Assembly (NCBI GenBank): GCA_022763315.1
Contig: JALEHA010000098.1
Span: 1 to 64,000 of the forward strand
DNA: 64,000 bases
Direction: 5' to 3'
Source of the DNA: Algiphilus sp.
Lineage (GTDB): Bacteria; Pseudomonadota; Gammaproteobacteria; Nevskiales; Nevskiaceae
The notes beneath the pieces were generated by a model, which searched no databases, had not been told where the DNA came from, and was given only the letters and a program-made list of their open reading frames with translations. Positions within the stretch are counted from its first letter, which is position 1; each line of letters begins with the position of its first letter. Below are positions 59,673 to 64,000 of this stretch, in pieces. The position numbers were made by a program, and so were the translations under genes.

Positions 59673-59766
59673 AACGCCGGGCGGCTCATCGCATTCCACC
59701 CTGCCGGGCGCTGGATCGACCCCGCGACCACCCGGAGCACACGGTGCTCAAGGAGGCCAGGAGGCC

Positions 59767-60558
59767 GTGTTGACTGAAGACCGGAAGACCCTGTCGGTCG
59801 AACGCATCGGGCAAACCCTGTGGATCATCTTTCGGCGCAGCGAGCAGATGAACGCGATGTCGATGCAGATGCTCGACGAGATGGCCGAGACGCTCGCCCA
59901 GGCGATGGCCGACGACGCCGTACGTGCAGTCGTGCTCACCGGTTCCGGCCGCGCCTTCTGCGCCGGAGCCGACCTCAAGGAGGTGGCCGAGGCCGAGTTG
60001 AAGCCGGGCGAACCGGATCTCCTCGACCGTGTGGACCATGCCTTCGGGCTGATCCGCAACGGCCCCAAGCCGGTGGTTGCTGCAGTCAACGGCCTGGCGC
60101 TGGCGGGCGGGCTCGAGATGGTAATGGCCTGCGATCTGGTCTTCGCCGCCGAATCCGCGAAGCTCGGCGATGCCCATTCCAACTTCGGCGTCTTCCCCGG
60201 TGCCGGCGGCGCCGCGATCCTGCCGTGCCGGATCGGGCTGAACCGTGCCAAGTACCTGCTGTTCTCGGGCGATCAGATCCCGGCGCGGGAAATGATGGAC
60301 TGCGGGCTGGTGAACCGGGTCGTGCCGGATGACGAGCTGCGTGACACGGTGCAGACCTTCACCGACAAGCTTGCCGACAAGAGTCCCGCAGTGCTGAGGC
60401 GGATGAAGGCCGTGGCAAACCGTGCCATGAACGTGGATGAGGCCGCGGCCCTGGCCGAGGAGATGCTGAACCTGCGTGCGCACATGCGCTCCTGGGATTT
60501 CCACGAAGGAATCGCTGCCTTTGCCGAGAAGCGAAAACCGCGATTCAGAGGCTACTGA
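59767..60558 (+). CDS. Enoyl-CoA hydratase (crotonase) family protein
   Basis: The 263-residue crotonase is called from GTG 59767, which has CAGGAGG upstream and gives the usual family length; ATG 59665 would overlap the ligase end and add a Pro/Gly-rich tail. It has LTGSGRAFCAGADLKEV (oxyanion), GLALAGGLEMVMACDL with the first catalytic Glu, and SNFGVFPGAGG, in which the second catalytic Glu position is His (GDAHSNFG). It ends EKRKPRFRGY. With one acidic residue it may be a hydratase with a relaxed mechanism or an isomerase. It lies 17 bases before the thiolase gene. Confidence 0.87.
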   Translation: MLTEDRKTLSVERIGQTLWIIFRRSEQMNAMSMQMLDEMAETLAQAMADDAVRAVVLTGSGRAFCAGADLKEVAEAELKPGEPDLLDRVDHAFGLIRNGPKPVVAAVNGLALAGGLEMVMACDLVFAAESAKLGDAHSNFGVFPGAGGAAILPCRIGLNRAKYLLFSGDQIPAREMMDCGLVNRVVPDDELRDTVQTFTDKLADKSPAVLRRMKAVANRAMNVDEAAALAEEMLNLRAHMRSWDFHEGIAAFAEKRKPRFRGY

Positions 60559-60575
60559 GGCCGGAGGGACGTGCG

Positions 60576-61814
60576 ATGCAGGACGTGTACGTGGTTGGCG
60601 TTGGAATGACGCCGTTCGGAAAGTTTCGCGACAAGTCGATCAAGGCCCTGACCCGCGAGGCGGTTTCCGCCGCGCTGGAGGACGTCGGTCTGGAGGCCAG
60701 GCAGCTTGATGGCGCCTTCTTCTCCAACGCCGTTCAAGGCCACATGGAAGGCCAGCACATGATTCGCGGCGAGATCGCGCTGCGTGAAATGGGAATCCAA
60801 GGAATACCGGTCGTCAACGTCGAGAACGCCTGTGCCAGCGCCTCGACCGGGTTCAAGCTGGCGGTCGATTTCCTCAAGGCCGGCAACGGGCACTGCTGTC
60901 TCGCGGTGGGCGCCGAGAAGATGTATTCCGAAGACCGCGCGCTGATGTTCTCGGCCTTCGATAGCGGCTGGGATGTGAGCGTCGGAATGGAGGTGGCGCG
61001 AAGGCTCGCCAATCTGGGGAGAGGCGTGGAGGAGCCTCCGGGCTCCAGGTCCACCAAGCCCTACAGTGCGTTCATGGACGTATACGCCGGATTCGCCAGG
61101 CTCCACATGAAGACCTTCGGCACGACGCAGGAGCAGTTCGCGGCCGTGGCGGCCAAGAACCACGCGCATTCGGTGCACAACCCGCTGGCGCAGTATCGCA
61201 GTGCCATGAGCGTCGAGGAGGTGCTGGTGGCGCCGCCAATCACTTTTCCGCTCACACTGCCGATGTGCGCGCCGATTTCGGACGGCGCGGCGGCGGCAGT
61301 CGTCTGCACGGCCGAGGGGCTGCAGCGGCTCGGAATCGACGCACGGCGCGCGATTCGGGTCAAAGCCTCGGTATTGCGTTCGGGCACCGACCGCGACCCC
61401 GAGGATGTCCGCAAGCACCTGACCCGTGTTGCCGCGCTCGAGGCTTACGAGAAGGCCGGCCTTGGTCCGGAGGACATGTCGCTGGCCGAGGTTCACGACG
61501 CGACCGCGGTCGGCGAGGTCATCCAGATCGAGAACCTGGGCTTCGTCGCGTTCGGCGAGGGCGGCCCGGCCAGCCTGCGCGGCGAGACGAAGATCGGCGG
61601 TCGCATTCCGGTGAACACCTCGGGCGGGCTGGAATCAAAGGGCCATCCTGTCGGGGCCACGGGTCTGGGCCAGATATACGAACTGGTGATCCAGTTGCGC
61701 GGTGAGGCGGACGCGCGTCAGGTCGAAGGCGCCACGAATGCCATTGCCGAGAATGGAGGCGGGCTGCACGGCATAGAGGAAGCCGTGGCCTGCGTCACCA
61801 TCCTCGGGCGCTGA
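60576..61814 (+). CDS. Thiolase, SCP-x/acetyl-CoA acyltransferase-like
   Basis: The 412-residue thiolase starts behind GGAGGG (MQDVYVVGVGMTPFGKFRDK). The nucleophile Cys86 is in VENACASASTGFK. The second catalytic motif reads EVHDATAVGEVIQ, so the usual Cys of HDCF is Ala. The last is SKGHPVGATGLGQ with Cys absent. His and the nucleophile are present, so thiolytic or condensing activity is likely although the second Cys common to thiolases is not in these motifs. It sits between crotonase and dehydrogenase genes, closing a beta-oxidation cycle. Confidence 0.9.
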   Translation: MQDVYVVGVGMTPFGKFRDKSIKALTREAVSAALEDVGLEARQLDGAFFSNAVQGHMEGQHMIRGEIALREMGIQGIPVVNVENACASASTGFKLAVDFLKAGNGHCCLAVGAEKMYSEDRALMFSAFDSGWDVSVGMEVARRLANLGRGVEEPPGSRSTKPYSAFMDVYAGFARLHMKTFGTTQEQFAAVAAKNHAHSVHNPLAQYRSAMSVEEVLVAPPITFPLTLPMCAPISDGAAAAVVCTAEGLQRLGIDARRAIRVKASVLRSGTDRDPEDVRKHLTRVAALEAYEKAGLGPEDMSLAEVHDATAVGEVIQIENLGFVAFGEGGPASLRGETKIGGRIPVNTSGGLESKGHPVGATGLGQIYELVIQLRGEADARQVEGATNAIAENGGGLHGIEEAVACVTILGR

Positions 61815-61826
61815 GGGAGACGTTCC

Positions 61827-62993
61827 ATGGAAAACGTCTTCGCCGCAGCTCAGGCAACGCATACCGACGAGCAGCGAATGCTCTTGGAGAACTTCCGTCG
61901 CATGGCCGAGACCGAACTCGCGCCGCTTGCCGACAAGCACGAGGGGCTCGGGCATCCTCCCGAAGCGGCGGCGCTGAAGGAGCTCTTCGCCCGGGTCGAA
62001 GAGTTCGGTTTGATCAGCGGCCTCATTCCGGAGGCTGACGGTGGTGCGCTCATTGACCGGGTGAGCTACGGCATCCTCTACGAAGAACTGGCGCGGGTCT
62101 GGCCCGACCTCGCAATTGCTGTGCTGATCCAGAGCCATGCAGCGTTCACCCTCAGCCTTCTGGGCAACCCCGGGCAGAAGGCGATGTATCTCGATCCGCT
62201 CCTGAGCAGCGAACGAATCGCCTGCACTTGCATCTCCGAGCCGGACGTGGGCTCGAACGTGCGCGAAGTGAAGTGCCGGGCCGAGCGCCAGGGAGACAAG
62301 ATCTTCGTCAGCGGCCAGAAGCTGTGGATATCGAATGGCGCGCAGTCCGATTTCTCGATCGTCGTCTGCAATCTGGACGACGGAATCTCGATGGTGATCG
62401 TCGACCGCGAGACCGGCAAGTACGAAAGCCGCGAACTGCGCAAGCTGGGCCTGGTGGCCGCCTCGACCTGCGAGCTCTTCTTCGATCGGTCCGAAACCAC
62501 CTCGGACCATGTGCTGGGCAAGCCGGGCGGCGGCCTCTTCCAGACCCTCAAGCTGTTCGAGAGCGCGCGGGTCTTCGTCGGGCTCACCAGTGTCGGGATT
62601 GCACAGGCGGCCCTGGAATGCGCGGTCACATACGCGAGGGACCGGCATCAGCACGGCAAGCCGATTGCCGGTCACCAGCTGATCCAGGGCTACCTGGCTG
62701 ACATGGCCACCCAGCTCGACGCCGCTCGGCTTCTCTGCCAGCGCGGCTTGCAGCTTCTCGATCTTGGCGTCCGCTGCGACACGCAGACCTCGATGGCCAA
62801 GTGGTACGCGACCGAGATGGCCGTCGAGATCGCCGGCAAGGCGGTGCAGATCCACGGCGGCAACGGGATCACCAAGGAGTTCGCGGTGGAACGACACTTC
62901 CGCAATGCCAAGGTGATGCCGATCCCCGACGGCACCACGGAAATTCAGAAGCTGGTGATCGGTCGCAACCTCACGGGGGTCGGTGCGTTCTGA
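61827..62993 (+). CDS. Acyl-CoA dehydrogenase
   Basis: The 388-residue protein has IPEADGGALIDRVSY, ISEPDVGSNVREVKCRA, GQKLWISNGAQSD, RHQHGKPIAGHQLIQG, QIHGGNGITKEFAVERHF and IPDGTTEIQKLVIGRNL. Where MCAD has YEGT with catalytic Glu, the sequence is PDGT, an Asp. The dehydrogenase fold and FAD-binding elements are otherwise complete. It lies 12 bases after the thiolase stop behind GAGGGAG. It may have altered rate or substrate range compared with Glu-type enzymes. Confidence 0.9.
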   Translation: MENVFAAAQATHTDEQRMLLENFRRMAETELAPLADKHEGLGHPPEAAALKELFARVEEFGLISGLIPEADGGALIDRVSYGILYEELARVWPDLAIAVLIQSHAAFTLSLLGNPGQKAMYLDPLLSSERIACTCISEPDVGSNVREVKCRAERQGDKIFVSGQKLWISNGAQSDFSIVVCNLDDGISMVIVDRETGKYESRELRKLGLVAASTCELFFDRSETTSDHVLGKPGGGLFQTLKLFESARVFVGLTSVGIAQAALECAVTYARDRHQHGKPIAGHQLIQGYLADMATQLDAARLLCQRGLQLLDLGVRCDTQTSMAKWYATEMAVEIAGKAVQIHGGNGITKEFAVERHFRNAKVMPIPDGTTEIQKLVIGRNLTGVGAF

Positions 62994-63213
62994 CGCGGCG
63001 CCGCAAGGGCAGCGGTTGCGGTGATCAGGCACGCCCCTTCCATCCTTCCCGCTAGCTGTGACGTGTCGAGCGGTGTTCATTCGAGGCACCGGCCCGACCC
63101 TGCTTGGTTCCGTGCCGTCGGCGCTCGGGCGATTCAAGAGCAGGAACCGGATAGCGGCACCCCCTCGCCACGGGCAGATTTCTCCACTCTCACCATGAAG
63201 ACAGGAGTTGGAG

Positions 63214-63984
63214 ATGCCCGCACTCGCAGGGAAGACCGCCATCGTCACCGGTGCCAGTTCCGGCATCGGCCGCGCTACCGCGAGGCTGTTCGCCGAACAG
63301 GGGGCCCGGGTTGTGGTCGCGGCGCGCCGTCAGCGCGAACTGGACACGCTGGTTGCGGAGATTGCCGCCACCGGCGCGGAAGCTGCGGCCCTCGCCGGCG
63401 ATGTATGCGATGCGTCGTTCGCACAACGACTGGTGGAGACGGCGGTGAAGCAGTTCGGCGGCCTCGACGTCGCCTTCAACAATGCCGGCATGTTCGGAGA
63501 ACTGACCCCGACCCGGGACATGCCCATCGACGACTGGCAGGCGGTTATCGCCACCAACCTCACCAGCGCCTTTCTCGGCGCCAAGTACCAGATCCCGGCC
63601 ATGCTCCGGCGGGGCGGCGGCGCGATGATCTTCACGTCGTCCTTCGTGGGCTGCGGGATCGGGCTGCCCGGCGCGGGCGCCTATGCCGCAAGCAAGGCCG
63701 GCGTCGTCGGTCTCGTGCAGGTGCTTGCCGCCGAGCTGGGGGAGCAGGGCATCCGCGTGAACGCCATTCTCCCGGGTGGCGTCGACACCCCCATGAACAT
63801 GGCGAATGCGCCCGGCGCCGGACCGGAGGTACGGGCGTTCGTCAACGGCCTTCACGCCGTCAAACGTATAGCGTCGCCCGAAGAGATCGCGCAATCCGTG
63901 CTGTACCTTGCCTCGGATGCTTCGAGCTTCGTGACGGGAGAGGCCCATCGCGTCGACGGTGGTGTATCCATCAGCCGCAACTGA
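63214..63984 (+). CDS. SDR oxidoreductase
   Basis: The 256-residue SDR starts at ATG 63214 after ACAGGAG (MPALAGKTAIVTGASSGIGR). It has GASSGIG, NNAGMFGE, TSSFVGCGIG and the catalytic YAASK, ending VDGGVSISRN, so it is complete. The Arg after the second strand (VVAARRQRE) suggests NADPH use. Its job is unknown; it follows the dehydrogenase gene by 220 bases and may be separately promoted. Sixteen bases remain to the window end. Confidence 0.9.
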   Translation: MPALAGKTAIVTGASSGIGRATARLFAEQGARVVVAARRQRELDTLVAEIAATGAEAAALAGDVCDASFAQRLVETAVKQFGGLDVAFNNAGMFGELTPTRDMPIDDWQAVIATNLTSAFLGAKYQIPAMLRRGGGAMIFTSSFVGCGIGLPGAGAYAASKAGVVGLVQVLAAELGEQGIRVNAILPGGVDTPMNMANAPGAGPEVRAFVNGLHAVKRIASPEEIAQSVLYLASDASSFVTGEAHRVDGGVSISRN

Positions 63985-64000
63985 CCGCGTGGCCACCGGC

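Noticed and set aside
1..64000. CRISPR arrays, tRNA or rRNA genes
   Set aside because: No regularly spaced repeats, no tRNA arms ending in CCA and no rRNA-like segments were seen on reading.

Overview
The window is high-GC bacterial DNA, about two thirds G+C by eye, with densely packed Shine-Dalgarno-led operons. Most of it encodes acyl-CoA catabolism. It contains six intact acyl-CoA dehydrogenases, four thiolase-superfamily enzymes of the SCP-x/lipid-transfer type, a HMG-CoA-synthase-like/DUF35 fusion, two MaoC-type hydratase pairs, two crotonases, five SDR oxidoreductases plus one truncated SDR, three AMP-forming acyl-CoA ligases, a CaiB-type CoA transferase, two Baeyer-Villiger monooxygenases, an AtuA-like protein next to a three-gene biotin-dependent acyl-CoA carboxylase, and a HMG-CoA-lyase-type enzyme. 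The RND efflux pair, OmpA protein and PQQ/heme dehydrogenase point to a Gram-negative proteobacterium. Gammaproteobacteria of the hydrocarbon- or steroid-degrading kind are my guess, with low confidence. I saw no rRNA, tRNA or CRISPR array.

Layout. 0-3 kb: a 5'-truncated CoxE-like VWA protein, a CoA transferase and the frameshifted remains of a molybdopterin oxidoreductase. 3-10 kb (minus strand): a tight operon of thioesterases, a PECR-like SDR, a transglutaminase-like protein, an acyl-CoA ligase and an alpha/beta hydrolase, preceded by a HMG-CoA-lyase-like gene and two relics. 10-13.4 kb (plus): SDR, HSL-type esterase and BVMO. 13.6-21 kb (minus): ligase, Nudix, crotonase, KAS III-like enzyme, acyl-CoA dehydrogenase, MaoC pair and truncated SDR, diverging from a TetR regulator at 21.2 kb. 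23-34.5 kb (plus): the HMGS-like/DUF35 fusion, SCP-x thiolase, Cys-less thiolase (Ltp2-like aldolase candidate) with DUF35 partner, acyl-CoA dehydrogenase, thioesterase, AtuA-like protein and carboxylase subunits. 34.8-42 kb (minus): a double-thioredoxin-fold GST, a second BVMO with a good terminator, and an RND pump with its membrane fusion protein. 42-44.7 kb: a decay island holding an IS481-type transposase relic, a REP/MITE-like repeat, and acyl-CoA dehydrogenase and crotonase fossils. 44.7-49.8 kb (plus): OmpA-family protein, PQQ/heme dehydrogenase and aldehyde dehydrogenase. 49.9-64 kb (plus): beta-oxidation operons with thiolases, MaoC pair, SDRs, dehydrogenases (including a likely heteromeric pair), ligase and crotonase.

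How it may work together (inference). An alcohol or ketone substrate could be oxidised by the periplasmic dehydrogenase and ALDH, or by BVMO plus esterase. It would then be activated by the ligases and shortened by dehydrogenase, MaoC hydratase, SDR dehydrogenase and thiolase. Branch points could be solved either by retro-aldol cleavage (Ltp2-like plus DUF35) or by carboxylation, hydration and lyase cleavage (AtuA/carboxylase/HMG-CoA lyase). This suggests a branched isoprenoid or steroid-like substrate, but no substrate can be read from sequence alone. A recurring operator, CTAWCA-NN-TGWTAG, lies beside the TetR gene, ahead of the 23 kb operon and ahead of a fossil dehydrogenase at 43.5 kb. 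A degenerate copy lies ahead of the 10 kb operon. This hints at one local regulon.
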